Part shown: piece by piece, positions 1 to 8,811 of the stretch | Layout of the letters: every line of letters begins with the position of its first letter | Numbering within the stretch: the first letter of the stretch is position 1 | Source of the DNA: Macrosoma leucophasiata | Taxonomy: Eukaryota; Arthropoda; Insecta; Lepidoptera; Hedylidae | DNA length: 64,000 nt | Assembly (NCBI GenBank): GCA_036365455.1 | Contig: JAWQUS010000030.1 | Span: 14,032,001-14,096,000 of the forward strand | Direction: 5' to 3' | Notes under the pieces: model-generated | Told to the model about the DNA's origin: nothing | What the model saw: the letters and a program-made list of their open reading frames with translations, nothing else | The model's database searches: none | Position numbers and translations under genes: made by a program

Positions 1-149
1 CAACTAAGATCTTAGGGATGGAAATGCATCTGCATATTTATCTCCAATTTTTGTTTCATACTACTTACTACAGGGTGATAACTACCAGACCAAGGGTCGA
101 CCTGCCCTGATCCCGAATGCTTTCGTTTAGCTTTCGATTATGACATCCT
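1..149. other. Unassigned flank
   Basis: No gene or recognised repeat is visible. The stretch runs up to the inverted repeat that starts at 150. Confidence 0.4.
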
Positions 150-250
150 CTTGTCAGTTTCGTACCACCAAACATTTCCCTGTCAGTGTTTTCAACCGCA
201 GGTATATACTTAAGAGCAAATTTTTTAAGAGGCGGTACGAAACTGACAAG
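150..250. repeat. Short inverted repeat (hairpin)
   Basis: CTTGTCAGTTTCGTACCACC at 150-169 is matched by its reverse complement with one mismatch at 231-250, leaving a loop of about 61 bases. This is the size and form of a small MITE or MITE remnant. No target duplication was identified. Confidence 0.6.
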
Positions 251-295
251 ATAACGTCCTAAATGAAAGTATTAGAGTTAGGCTGTCAGCTCCCA

Positions 296-320
296 GGATA
301 CGTAAATGCTGAACACTACC
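296..320 (+). repeat. SINE-A fragment, left part of an interrupted copy
   Basis: The motif GCTGAACACTACC matches the middle of the SINE-A family, which recurs at 44066, 44875 and 60610. The copy is broken here by the LTR element (321-2610), resumes with CTACCATTA at 2611, and is broken again before continuing at 3043. Confidence 0.6.
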
Positions 321-481
321 TGTACGGGGTGGTTGCTACCCTATACAATAACGTGTAATAACTGTTGATGGGACCGGTCGGTAAATAAAAAGACGTCCGT
401 GCGATGCCGGTGTAAATTGCAAACTGCGTTTATTGTATGACTAATACTTAACCTAAGTTTAAGGGTGTTGTACACCGTACA
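321..481 (-). repeat. 3' LTR of gag-only BEL element
   Basis: This 161-bp terminal repeat is base-for-base identical, as read by eye, to 2450-2610. It has TGT...ACA ends within longer inverted termini TGTACGG / CCGTACA. Confidence 0.93.
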
Positions 482-676
482 TGCTCCCCGCGAGAATAAA
501 TCAAAAAATGTAAAATACAATAGAAAAATATAAAACTTGTATATATGTACTTGATATAAAACAAAAATACTTGATATAAAACTCAAACATGTTACTAAAT
601 CATAAAATCGTTCTCAATCTATTCTTACAAAACAAATTTATTGCTAAATCATATAACGGAAAATGTTAAGTAAGTC

Positions 677-2164
677 TTATTTGACCGCGGGTTCAAAGAA
701 AACACTACGCGAAACAATAGGCGACGATGCCTTATTTACGCGAGCACAAACACTCTCATTGACAACCTGATACACCACACTATCACTGTTACAAACTGGA
801 CAGTTCAGGCGGGCAAATTTGTTTCCCACGACTGATTGCGACATATCTTTGTTACTTTGATATGATTGTTTAAAATTTAAAGATTTTTTATGATTAAAAT
901 TATCCATTGACCTTGATGGTAGCTGCTGTTTTTGATTACTAGGCTCTTGTTTTCTTCTACTAGACTCTAAACTCGTAAATTTGCTCTCTAAAAATGTAAG
1001 AAAATCAGGTAAATTAGGTAATACACGAGGTTGCTTGATCGACGAAATATATTCGTTATATGTATCAACGTCCAATTTTTGACTCAACATATGTACAATA
1101 AGAGGGTCCCATGATGTGACATCCACTCCAAGATTCTTGATGGCATTCAGCGTCTCCTGGATTGTGTCGTGAATACGTTTGATGTGATTGACGGATGCTT
1201 GCTGAGCAACTGGTAGATTCAATAAAATGTTGACGTGCGCTGAAAATATCATCTTTATGTTATTGTACCTATGCTGCAGAATATCCCAAGAAATACGGTA
1301 ATTGTCAGAACTAATACTCAGATGTTGAATGAGGCGTTCCGGTTCGCCCTTAACCTTTGATTTTAAAAACTGCATCTTCTGGGCACTTGATAAGAAGCTA
1401 TTGTTGTGGATTGCTTCCGTGAACAGATCTTTAAAGCTCACCCATTGATGATAGTTTCCATGAAAATTTGGCACTTCCATCTGTGGAGTAATTTTTTCTC
1501 TGTGAGCCATTGACCACAGTTTGCTGTTGAGAGCTTTCTTGATCTGGTGGTAGGTTCTCTCATGCTCCAAGAACTTCATGTCATATTGTAAATTACTGCC
1601 ATCTAATTCGCTATCTAATTCCCAATGAACTGCATCAATAACGGACCACCTGTTCTCCAAATTTTTTAAAATATCTTGGAATTCCCATTTCTCTGTTATA
1701 TCCTCCAGATTAATATTGCTAGCCGTTCTTGAAAAAGCCTTAAAATTACTCATTTGTTTTTTGATTAAGTCGTCTAACTTGCTATTGACGCCCTGAGATT
1801 TTGTTAAAGTATCAGAAATGTCTGCTGGTTTACTTGCTAACGGAGTTGCTGGTCTTATAATAGATGATGTTGGAGTAGACATAATCTTCTCGCGCACTGA
1901 CATGTAAAAATCTCTTGCTTGCTGATAATGGTTGCTAACGAAATACTCATCGTTTTGGTCAGGATATTGAAGGAGGTTCTTATGGTTTGCTTGATACTCC
2001 TGCCAATAGGCATCTAACGTTTCTATACGTCTCCTGATATAATCTGATGTTTTACGATCCGGCCCATCTTTCTTGAAGTTACTAAAAAGCGTATTTATAG
2101 CACCTGTGATTTGTTTTTGTTTAGACAATAGATCTTCTAACAAAGACATCTTGATAAAATACAA
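677..2164 (-). CDS. gag: BEL/Pao gag-like protein (DUF1759 type)
   Basis: This 495-codon open frame encodes a structural gag protein that would form the retrotransposon particle. Residues around 230-330 carry the DUF1759 signature of BEL/Pao gags (VPNFHGNYHQWVSFKDLF, then a QKMQFLKSKVKGEP segment). A lone CPVC near residue 456 looks like the first half of a zinc knuckle. After it the protein runs into a tail ending FFEPAVK with no protease or pol domains, so the frame probably crosses an internal deletion joining the knuckle to downstream sequence. The start could be Met1 or Met6 (MSLLEDLL); I cannot decide between them. The ORF has no stops, as expected for a young element. It is not a host gene unless domesticated, and the intact flanking LTRs argue against that. 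Confidence 0.88.
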   Translation of the reverse strand: MYFIKMSLLEDLLSKQKQITGAINTLFSNFKKDGPDRKTSDYIRRRIETLDAYWQEYQANHKNLLQYPDQNDEYFVSNHYQQARDFYMSVREKIMSTPTSSIIRPATPLASKPADISDTLTKSQGVNSKLDDLIKKQMSNFKAFSRTASNINLEDITEKWEFQDILKNLENRWSVIDAVHWELDSELDGSNLQYDMKFLEHERTYHQIKKALNSKLWSMAHREKITPQMEVPNFHGNYHQWVSFKDLFTEAIHNNSFLSSAQKMQFLKSKVKGEPERLIQHLSISSDNYRISWDILQHRYNNIKMIFSAHVNILLNLPVAQQASVNHIKRIHDTIQETLNAIKNLGVDVTSWDPLIVHMLSQKLDVDTYNEYISSIKQPRVLPNLPDFLTFLESKFTSLESSRRKQEPSNQKQQLPSRSMDNFNHKKSLNFKQSYQSNKDMSQSVVGNKFARLNCPVCNSDSVVYQVVNESVCARVNKASSPIVSRSVFFEPAVK

Positions 2165-2429
2165 TAATCAGTGAAAAGGAAAGATCTTACTTGATACTTG
2201 ATACTACTTGCTACTCTGCTAGTCTCGCTCCTGATTGCGATCCACAGATCCTTGCTGGTGGTCCTCGGAAATACTTGCTTTATTTCCAGGACGCTAACTT
2301 ATCTCGGCGGCACATGCCAAGCCAGAGATACGTGATAAATCCTTGATAAAAATGCACACTGGCACTTAAACGAAATCACAAACACACGAATAACCTTGTT
2401 GTCACTCGCGAAGATGTGATCCCGCCCTC

Positions 2430-2446
2430 GGAGGCTCGAAGGACCA
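2430..2446 (-). other. Candidate primer-binding site
   Basis: Read on the minus strand, TGGTCCTTCGAGCC starts four bases inside the 5' LTR. The leading TGG is complementary to a tRNA 3' CCA end. The tRNA identity was not assigned. Confidence 0.6.
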
Positions 2447-2449
2447 ATA

Positions 2450-2610
2450 TGTACGGGGTGGTTGCTACCCTATACAATAACGTGTAATAACTGTTGATGG
2501 GACCGGTCGGTAAATAAAAAGACGTCCGTGCGATGCCGGTGTAAATTGCAAACTGCGTTTATTGTATGACTAATACTTAACCTAAGTTTAAGGGTGTTGT
2601 ACACCGTACA
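2450..2610 (-). repeat. 5' LTR of gag-only BEL element
   Basis: The upstream LTR in the sense of the element, identical to 321-481. CTACC follows at 2611-2615 as the second half of the target duplication. Confidence 0.93.
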
Positions 2611-2619
2611 CTACCATTA

Positions 2620-3042
2620 AAACCCTTTCTATGGTTGGGACCAACCAGCGATCATCATGTCATTGGTCGGGTCAACCGAAGTTTACATTTGTTCTACACG
2701 GTCAGGTAGTTGAGTCAGCTTGTCAGTTCTTTCTGGCATTCAAAGCAAAATGGTGATTCACACATATCCGTGCCGTCACAGTTCCGGCACAGTACCGCCA
2801 CTATACTGATATGTGTGAATCAGTTTTTATGTCTGTCGCGTCGGTCAACAGCTTCCATATGGTCGGCAAACGGTCGGAGCCGATCACGAACGCAGCTTGT
2901 CAGGAGGGAAGCACTCACGACCAAGGCCGTTGACTTCAACCAAAATTGGTTGGGTCAACCGATTTCTACACTGTCCATTTTTATATCAACTCTACTAAGG
3001 ACACGACGGTCGGCGGTTTGGTCCGATCGTGTAGAAGGGGTT
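2620..3042. mobile_element. Short inverted-terminal-repeat element inserted in SINE-A
   Basis: The left end reads AAACCCTTTCTA and the right end TAGAAGGGGTT, forming near-perfect terminal inverted repeats. TTA precedes (2617-2619) and TTA follows (3043-3045), fitting the target duplication of PIF/Harbinger-type elements. Removing the segment restores the SINE-A sequence CCATTAGCGGCAAG. The interior holds a 14-bp hairpin (2755-2768 with 2808-2821) and no transposase. Confidence 0.65.
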
Positions 3043-3125
3043 TTAGCGGCAAGTATATTAGGTAATGTGGTGGAGCTTACATCCACGATTTCCGTCACTG
3101 GAGCTCTAGTAACAGAACACTTAGG
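3043..3125 (+). repeat. SINE-A fragment, right part of the interrupted copy
   Basis: TTAGCGGCAAGTATATTAGG and a later GTCACTGGAGCTCTA match the 3' half (plus-strand reading) of the SINE-A copies at 44260-44360 and 60800-60895. This continues the copy split at 320 and 2619. Confidence 0.7.
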
Positions 3126-3964
3126 AAATATGAAGTTCGCCGATAGTTAGGAGCTAGTTATTTATTGGTATGTAGACTTAACTTTTTCTAAATTAAAAGA
3201 GGAATTACTAGAATTACGCAATTATTGACTCATCGGCACCAGTATTACTTTCAATTATTCATTCATCCTTTGTTTTTTTCTGACTCATTGGAGTCATGAC
3301 GAGTGTAAATACATACAAGCTCACACTTCACGATTCTTAAATTAGATTCAGTGGTCAGAAAGGATGCCAATTTAATCAACTTGTATTTGTTAGTATTTTT
3401 TTACATACCAAAAGATTTTTTTGCGGGTCTGGTTTATTATAAAACACATAAACGTAGGCATCTACTACTTGTATTAAAGAAACACGATTACGATTGTTTA
3501 TACGTTTGTAATAATTAGAGAAAAAAAAATGAGCTGTATCTACAGCGTTTGAATTTATCAACTGACTATCAGATCTTAGTTTATTATCAGCTTAGTTCTT
3601 CTTTATATGAATAGAATTTACGTGAAATCTCTAAACGAAAACAGTAATCTCTAATTTAATTAAGTAGGTACATATTTAGATATACGAGAAACGTTTCTCG
3701 AAATTTTTGAATTTCTAGTGTCCTAAATGTTTTCTAATAGCAAAATGAGTTTATTTATCTTTTAAATCGTTTTATCTTTTAAATTATAAGAAAAGATATT
3801 TTTTTTATTGACTTATGGTGGCTCGCTTGGCGACGGCACTAGCCTACTTCACCGCGCAATTGAGCTCGCAAAGGGCTCTCTGCTTAAATGTATTTACACT
3901 ATTGCCTAAACGAGACCCCTGCGGATCCGATCCTCGGCTTAGAGCGTTGTGGGTGACACATAAA
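3126..3964. other. AT-rich intergenic sequence
   Basis: I see no gene or clear repeat. The small open frames here are not supported by codon use or similarity. Confidence 0.4.
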
Positions 3965-4083
3965 ACATATGCGATTATACATCCCACTGCTGGGCACGAG
4001 TCTCTCCCCCTTTTTGGGGGGAGGCCTGGAGCTTACTCCACCACGCTGCTCCAATGCGGATTGGTGGAGGTGGGTGGGTTAGT
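3965..4083 (-). repeat. Family C (CCCAGCAGTGGGA) end fragment
   Basis: CATCCCACTGCTGGGCACGA and the following segment up to TTAGTGGCCAA are the reverse complement of the right end of the family C copies at 8812, 41685 and 60955. It is joined directly to a SINE-A fragment. Confidence 0.75.
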
Positions 4084-4196
4084 GGCCAATGAAATTACAG
4101 GGCCGTACATTACCACCTGACCGGAACACGATAGCGCTGAACACTACCATTAAGCGGCAAGTATCCGAGCTCCGTCACTGGAGCTCTACCACCATT
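4084..4196 (+). repeat. SINE-A fragment with internal deletion
   Basis: It contains AAATTACAGGGCCGTACATT, CTGAACACTACCATTAAGCG and the terminal GGAGCTCTACCACC of the family. The segment normally between AAGTAT and GAGCTCCG is missing. Confidence 0.75.
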
Positions 4197-4452
4197 ATAA
4201 TATCCATGATCAATAGCATGAGTCAGCCTCAGGTGCATTTGGTTCTAAACAATTAGGTAATACCTACATTTCCTAAGTTACCTTGACTTAGATGAGTGAA
4301 AAAAGACCCACTCTCAATCTCAAAAAAACAAAACTGACTTGACTGACTTTTTACTTTAAAGTGACGTCTGAAAATAAAATTGTAAATACCTTTTTGGAAC
4401 TGAAGAGCAAAGATTTTAGAAGACAGAATATGCTGAGATAAATATTTACTCA

Positions 4453-4692
4453 TTACTAGTTGCCCCGACGAACTTCGTATAGCCTTGATAATATTTTTAA
4501 AAAAGGCCAAGAAAACGAAAAAAAAAATTATTTTTATTCACATTTATCACTTAGGGCTATGATGAGATGTTGGATGATGTTGAAATTCTCAGACCTACTC
4601 AATATGCTCCCAAAATTTCATGAGAATCGGTCAAGCCGTTTCGGAGGAGTAAGGGAACGAACATTGTGACAAGAGAATTTTATATACAACAT
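4453..4692 (+). repeat. Dispersed repeat, CCCGACGAACTTCGT type
   Basis: The end AAATTTCATGAGAATCGGTC followed by CGAACATTGTGAC...GAGAATTTTA recurs at 5690-5815. These are short non-coding dispersed elements of the kind common in moths. The open frame overlapping here is not a gene. Confidence 0.65.
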
Positions 4693-4868
4693 TTAACGGG
4701 AATAATGCACACTATCTAACACCGCGATTAGAAAATCGTGTTATAATCATAACACATGAACTGAAATTACATGTTTACCTAATTAATATTTGTTTTTATA
4801 TTATTTCGCATTAACACATGCTTGTGAAATATATTTTATTTTTAAAGAAAAATGGAAAGAAAAATTCG

Positions 4869-4942
4869 ACTTCAGGCGAGACTCGAACTCTCGACCTACT
4901 GGGAATCTAGTCCAGCCGCTCTTCCAATTGAGCTACTGAAGC
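4869..4942 (-). tRNA. tRNA-like sequence, copy A
   Basis: This 74-nt sequence folds as a cloverleaf: acceptor GCTTCAG with CTGAAGT, D arm GCTC...GAGC, and a T arm around TTCGAGT. The pol III A box TAGCTCAATTGG is perfect and the B box is close to consensus. The anticodon is ambiguous: a 7-base loop CTAGATT gives AGA, but the variable loop is short, unlike tRNA-Ser, and one stem pair fails. There is one change in the T stem compared with copy B. It is more likely a mobile tRNA-derived sequence than a working tRNA gene. Confidence 0.5.
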
Positions 4943-5035
4943 CCTGCCCGATTTGTCAAATCTTTCCTTCACATCTATTGCATTGCTTTATGGTAGCAGC
5001 AGCGCCATCTATTACCAACTGACAAATCGGGCAGG

Positions 5036-5109
5036 GCTTCAGTAGCTCAATTGGAAGAGCGGCTGGACTAGATTCCCAGTAGGTCGCGAGTTCGAGTCTC
5101 GCCTGAAGT
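5036..5109 (+). tRNA. tRNA-like sequence, copy B
   Basis: This plus-strand copy has the same 74-nt fold, with an intact 5-bp T stem GCGAG/CTCGC, A box TAGCTCAATTGG and a run of T's shortly downstream that could end pol III transcription. It lies in a foldback element, so status as a decoding tRNA is doubtful. Confidence 0.5.
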
Positions 5110-5150
5110 CGAATTTTTCTTTCCATTTTTCTTTAAATATAAAATAATTA

Positions 5151-5689
5151 ATATTTTTTATGAAATAAGTTGTCCTCAATTTGTACGAGCAGTATGCACA
5201 CTCTATGCGTACTACTTCTACCTCCGGCCACACATAAAACACGAACCGAAAAAAGTAGGTGATGCATGATGTAGCGTAACTTGCGTACCCTTATGTTAAA
5301 TAAGGGTACTCGCTAGTAATGAGATTAATTCTTATTTTCCACTATTTTTATTTTTTTTAATTATTATTTATAATAAAAAGCACGTCTCAACTAGTTCTAA
5401 TAAACTTGTTGAGACTAGCATTTTATTTTGGATAGACGTTAGTCTCATTTTCGCTTGTATTGACTATTCACCAAATGGTTGACAATAATTTCCTTAATTT
5501 TAATTTAATTTGGGACAAAATATTACCTATATCAAAAATGTCTGAAATCGATTTGGTTATCGATTCTGAACTAACTAGTTTCGGGTTATATAATACATTC
5601 AATCCTCTTACACGTTGTATAAGACTAGTTGACCCTTATCTTCGTATCGCCTTAGAAAATATATTAAAAATGAAAACTGTTATGAAAAA
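5151..5689. other. Unassigned AT-rich sequence
   Basis: No gene is supported. The 93-codon open frame beginning at 5460 runs into the dispersed repeat at 5690 and has no recognisable domain. Confidence 0.35.
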
Positions 5690-5815
5690 TAAATGTTGGC
5701 TGATTCTCAGACCTACCCAATACGCACACAAAATTTCATGAGAATCGGTCCACCCGTTTCGGATGAGTATGGGAAAGAACATTGTGACACGAGAATTTTA
5801 GATTTACGATACTCT
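5690..5815 (+). repeat. Dispersed repeat, second copy of the 4453 family
   Basis: CTCAGACCTACCCAATACGC, AAATTTCATGAGAATCGGTC and the ending GAGAATTTTA match 4587-4684. Confidence 0.7.
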
Positions 5816-6269
5816 ACAATACCAGACGTCTAAGCATTTAATCTCTACTGATATACTAGTAGAGATTATGTCCTGTAACCATTCAATATTTCAACTGTTA
5901 AACCAGGTTTCAGACAAGATCCAATTGGTTCAACTATCTTAAACCTACTCTATTACTTTAGAATTAACTTGATACTGATTCACTGTTTGTTCAGTACGTT
6001 ATTTCTTAAAGTATGTTTCAGTTTGATTCGTGATCTTACTTAGTTATTCTCTCAAGTGCTTTTATTTGTAACCAAAAAACTTAAAACGCTCAAAACGGGA
6101 CAAACTTTACAAATTAAAAACAAAATATGTAACGGCTAATTACATTTTCACTATGAGCGTTCTTTCTTTTACTTTTTTAAGATATTTACAGAATCACAGT
6201 TTCACATTCATCACACAAATTTTGAATCGGGTCGTTACGCGATACTATTTTCGATAACAGTATAAATTA

Positions 6270-6584
6270 TTGTTTTATATTATTTTGCATTAACACATGC
6301 TTGTGAAATATATTTTATTTTTAAAGAAAAATGGAAAGAAAACCTAACTAGCATAGTTGGTAATAGATGGCGCTGCTGCTACCATAAAGCAATGCAATAG
6401 ATGTGAAGGAAAGATTTGACAAATCGGGCAGGGCTTCAGTAGCTCAATTGGAAGAGCGGCTGGACTAGATTCCCAGTAGGTCGCGAGTTCGAGTCTCGCT
6501 TGAAGTCAAATTTTTCTTTCCATTTTTCTTTAAAAATAAAATATATTACACAAGCATGTGTTAATGCGAAATAATATAAAACAA
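6270..6584 (+). mobile_element. Complete tRNA-carrying foldback element, copy C
   Basis: Terminal inverted repeats of about 65 bp (TTGTTTTATATTATTTTGCA at the left; the reverse complement with ACACAAGCATGTGTTAATGC at the right) enclose a core starting CTAACTAGCATAGTTGG and a 74-nt tRNA-like sequence. TTA flanks both sides and may be a target duplication. This is the clearest full-length member in the window. Confidence 0.75.
6433..6506 (+). tRNA. tRNA-like sequence, copy C
   Basis: Same 74-nt cloverleaf with intact A box and T arm. The last acceptor segment reads TTGAAGT instead of CTGAAGT, which weakens one pair. See copy A for the anticodon problem. Confidence 0.5.
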
Positions 6585-6649
6585 TTATTAAGGGTAAAAG
6601 CGACTTCTTTACGATATTCAATAAACTGAAAAGTCTATTATATCGGTTG

Positions 6650-6860
6650 CCTAACTAGCATAGTTGGTACCATAAAGCAATGCAATAGATGTGAAGGAAA
6701 GATTTGACAAATCGGGCAGGGCTTCAGTAGCTCAATTGGAAGAGCGGCTGGACTAGATTCCCTAGGTCTACTAGTCTAGGACTAGATAGACTAGGTCGCG
6801 AGTTCGAGTCTCGCCCGAAGTCAAATTTTTCTTTCCATTTTTCTTTAAAAATAAAAAAAG
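6650..6860 (+). mobile_element. tRNA-carrying element, copy D, truncated
   Basis: It starts at the core CTAACTAGCATAGTTGG without the left inverted repeat and lacks the GTAATAGATGGCGC segment. It contains a tRNA-like sequence with a 27-nt insertion, followed by TTCTTTCCATTTTTCTTTAA of the right end. Confidence 0.65.
6721..6821 (+). pseudogene. tRNA-like sequence with 27-nt insertion, copy D
   Basis: The sequence is 101 nt instead of 74. The extra bases lie just after GACTAGATTCCC, on the 3' side of the anticodon arm, and are built of CTAG/TCTAGG-like short repeats. The rest of the fold is kept. It reads as a local slippage or palindrome insertion and probably prevents normal tRNA function. 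Confidence 0.55.
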
Positions 6861-7034
6861 TATAAATTATTTTTATTACTTATATTTTTATTCGAAAACG
6901 TCGGAATAAAAATAAAGGTAAAAAACACGTATATTTTTATCGAAAATAGTGTCGCGTTACGACCCGGTTCAAAATGTGTGTAATGAACGCTGCAGAAAAT
7001 TTTGAAATGAACGATGCAGAAATTTTACCGATTA

Positions 7035-7292
7035 CCACGGTAATGTACCAATGCGAATGTGGATGGTTGCAGAGGCCCAGGAAGACCAAGGCTGACCTAC
7101 CATGACCAAATAGGTCGAGTTCTGTCTGATGGTGGGGTCAAAAGTCTTAGGAATCGGCGTGCATGTATGAAGAGAATGATGAAGGTAGACGAGGCACGAG
7201 AGGTTTGTCTGAACCGGGATATCTGGCGCTTTACACTCTCTGCCTACCCCCTCTCTACCTACCTGGCGTGAAGATACATACATAAATACATA
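7035..7292 (+). repeat. LINE 3'-end fragment
   Basis: The frame reads NVDG...GPGRPRLTYHDQIGRVLSDGG and SLRNRRACMKRMMKV, then AREVCLNRDIW. This is the kind of C-terminal tail found after reverse transcriptase in insect LINEs. It ends GGCGTGAAGATACATACAT with a short ATAC repeat. At least seven longer copies of this 3' end occur in the window, all 5'-truncated. The LINE clade was not assigned. Confidence 0.8.
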
Positions 7293-7964
7293 CCACGGTA
7301 AACGATAAACTTTCGTGCTGTTACTCGTACATTTTGGTCCAAAATCTAAAGTGTTTTAGGTATAGTTAGCACAAATAAAATAACAGTAGCTAAGCTACTA
7401 TAGCATAAATAAGCACACTCAAGTGTTTGTTTGTTAAACCATTATGCGTACACTGGCAGATAAAAAAACTGTTTGGTTTTGCGGTCATATTGACACGATA
7501 ATTGAAGTATGATGGCAACACAAATATGGTTTGAGGGTTCACTGCAGTGAAAAAGTAGATTAAAGTTGATAGTTAGGTACCTACTTAGTTTCCTTTTTAT
7601 TTCGCATGACACTTATCACACTCGCTTCAATATAGTATGTATTCTATTTTTTTTTACCTTGTTTGTAATGCGATTTGTCCTCGTTTAGTTTTAAGGCTAT
7701 TTGGTACCTTTGTTCATGATGTAACTGATTTATTTATCTATATACAGTTATCAAGTCAATGTACGGTTAATCTTTATGGTTATAATAAAAAAACTCTTTA
7801 TTTATGGTATCAATATACCGCGTAGCTAATCAACTGAAAAATTGCAAAGTAAAAGATGTAAACCCGTCAATATATATTATTATGATTTTATTATATGATT
7901 CATGTATGAATCAAAATGTTTATAAAATTCTCAATAACTATAATGTATAATGTCAATGGGTTAA
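7293..7964. other. Unassigned sequence
   Basis: AT-rich with no supported coding region or recognised repeat. Confidence 0.35.
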
Positions 7965-8150
7965 CTACCTCAATTGCCTTGTAGCGGTAGCAGGCCAGTA
8001 GGTTCATTGAAACCGTGGCTTCAGTGTGCTGAAAATACGGAAATTCAGGCCTGTATTTTCACAAGGGGTAGGCAGAGATAAATGCATGCATACCATTGAT
8101 ATACAGGTGTATATCAATGATGCATACCCACAATTTCGTCAGTTATATTT
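7965..8150 (+). repeat. Degenerate SINE-B remnants
   Basis: GTAGCGGTAGCAGGCCAGTA resembles the tRNA-like head, and CACAAGGGGTAGGCAGAGAT plus GCATGCAT resemble the SINE-B tail of the copies at 38015 and 53405, with most of the middle lost. Confidence 0.45.
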
Positions 8151-8425
8151 GTGTCCCGTATAATAGACGGCGCACCTATTTTTAACTTCGGGCAGAGAAT
8201 ATGTAATGATACTACGTATGGAATGGACACTTCGACGTCCCGCCCGATTTGCTCGCATCACTCAACCCCTTCCGCTCTTATGGGCGACGGTTGGTATTTT
8301 GTACGTGCTACGCACACAAGTGCGCGTGTAAATACACGTCACTGATTGATGTCCGTGTAATAGAAATCAAATTAAGCGTTTGTATGGAATTTTGGCGGAG
8401 TGTCCGCGGTGTGCTTCGGGTATGT
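8151..8425 (+). repeat. Dispersed repeat D, copy 1
   Basis: It shares long matches with 43055-43320, including GTGCTACGCACACA, TAAATACACGTCACTGATTG and ATTAAGCGTTTGTATGGA, ending TTTTGGCGGAGT..CCGCGGTGTGC. The overlapping small ORFs are therefore repeat-derived. Confidence 0.75.
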
Positions 8426-8486
8426 TACCAAACACCAAAGGTGGCACTGGAAACGTCCGAATAAGGCAAAAATCCTAAAGGAAACT

Positions 8487-8540
8487 ACTCTCTGAACTAG
8501 GGATCGAACCCAGGACCTACTATCACTGGACTAGTTGATA
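8487..8540 (-). repeat. tRNA-like SINE head
   Basis: AGGGATCGAACCCAGGACCT is a reverse-complement pol III B box (GGTTCGATCCC), followed by CTGGACTAGT as the A-box region. This is a truncated tRNA-derived SINE head. Confidence 0.5.
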
Positions 8541-8721
8541 ATATAAGAAAATACTTGGATAAAAATAGGGGTTCATAATTTGCGAAGTTTCTTAAACCCA
8601 AAGGTTGTCTGAAAAAGATTGCAGTTATGTGAAAAATTTAAATTTTTTGCAAGTTTCCCATTGCCCCACGCCACTATCTGATCCTCTCGGAGAATTTTCT
8701 TCTACTGGAAGAGAAAATTTT

Positions 8722-8795
8722 AATTTCCACTAGTGCAGTTAGTCAATCGAACAATGGCGGCCAAACCATTCCAATAGGGCGTTAATATAACAACC
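8722..8795. repeat. Short repeat shared with 22215-22295
   Basis: CGAACAATGGCGGCCAAACCATTCCAATAGG is matched in reverse complement near 22228-22262 with a few changes. Confidence 0.5.
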
Positions 8796-8811
8796 TATGG
8801 TGAATACCTAT

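Larger units (their letters stand above)
321..2610 (-). mobile_element. Gag-only BEL/Pao LTR retrotransposon, non-autonomous
   Basis: Two identical 161-bp LTRs (321-481 and 2450-2610) begin TGTACGG and end CCGTACA. They are flanked by the 5-bp target duplication CTACC at 316-320 and 2611-2615. The element reads on the minus strand. A candidate primer-binding site starting TGGTCCTTCGAGCC lies at about 2446-2430, four bases inside the 5' LTR. A short purine-rich tract containing GCGGGGAG precedes the 3' LTR. The only coding content is a gag ORF; protease, reverse transcriptase, RNase H and integrase are absent. LTR identity means a recent insertion, and movement would have needed enzymes from another element. 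Confidence 0.93.
4788..5150. mobile_element. tRNA-carrying foldback elements, head-to-head pair
   Basis: A minus-strand copy (tRNA-like part 4869-4942) and a plus-strand copy (5036-5109) face each other across about 90 bases. The arms, about 4840-4968 and 5023-5135, are nearly perfect reverse complements. The left outer end carries the family terminus containing CGCATTAACACATGCTTGTG. The same core upstream of the tRNA, GGTAGCAGCAGCGCCATCTA, is present once in the middle. One copy may have inserted into, or been inverted from, the other. Confidence 0.75.
6206..6995. repeat. Large inverted repeat enclosing tRNA-like elements
   Basis: The left arm, about 6206-6265 (CAAATTTTGAATCGGGTCG, then GATACTATTTTCGATAACAG), is matched in reverse complement at about 6930-6995 (CGAAAATAGTGTCGCG, then GACCCGGTTCAAAATGTGTG). 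Two tRNA-carrying copies sit between the arms. This looks like an older foldback element that was a landing site for the younger ones. Confidence 0.6.

Noticed and set aside
341..586. 81-codon minus-strand frame
   Set aside because: It is mostly LTR sequence of the gag-only element and its flank.
2710..3150. 146-codon plus-strand open frame
   Set aside because: It spans an inverted-repeat insertion and SINE sequence, with no recognisable domain.
4869..5109. Ordinary host tRNA-Ser or tRNA-Leu genes
   Set aside because: The fold and boxes are good, but the anticodon arm is imperfect, the long variable arm of Ser/Leu tRNAs is missing, and all copies share mobile flanks.
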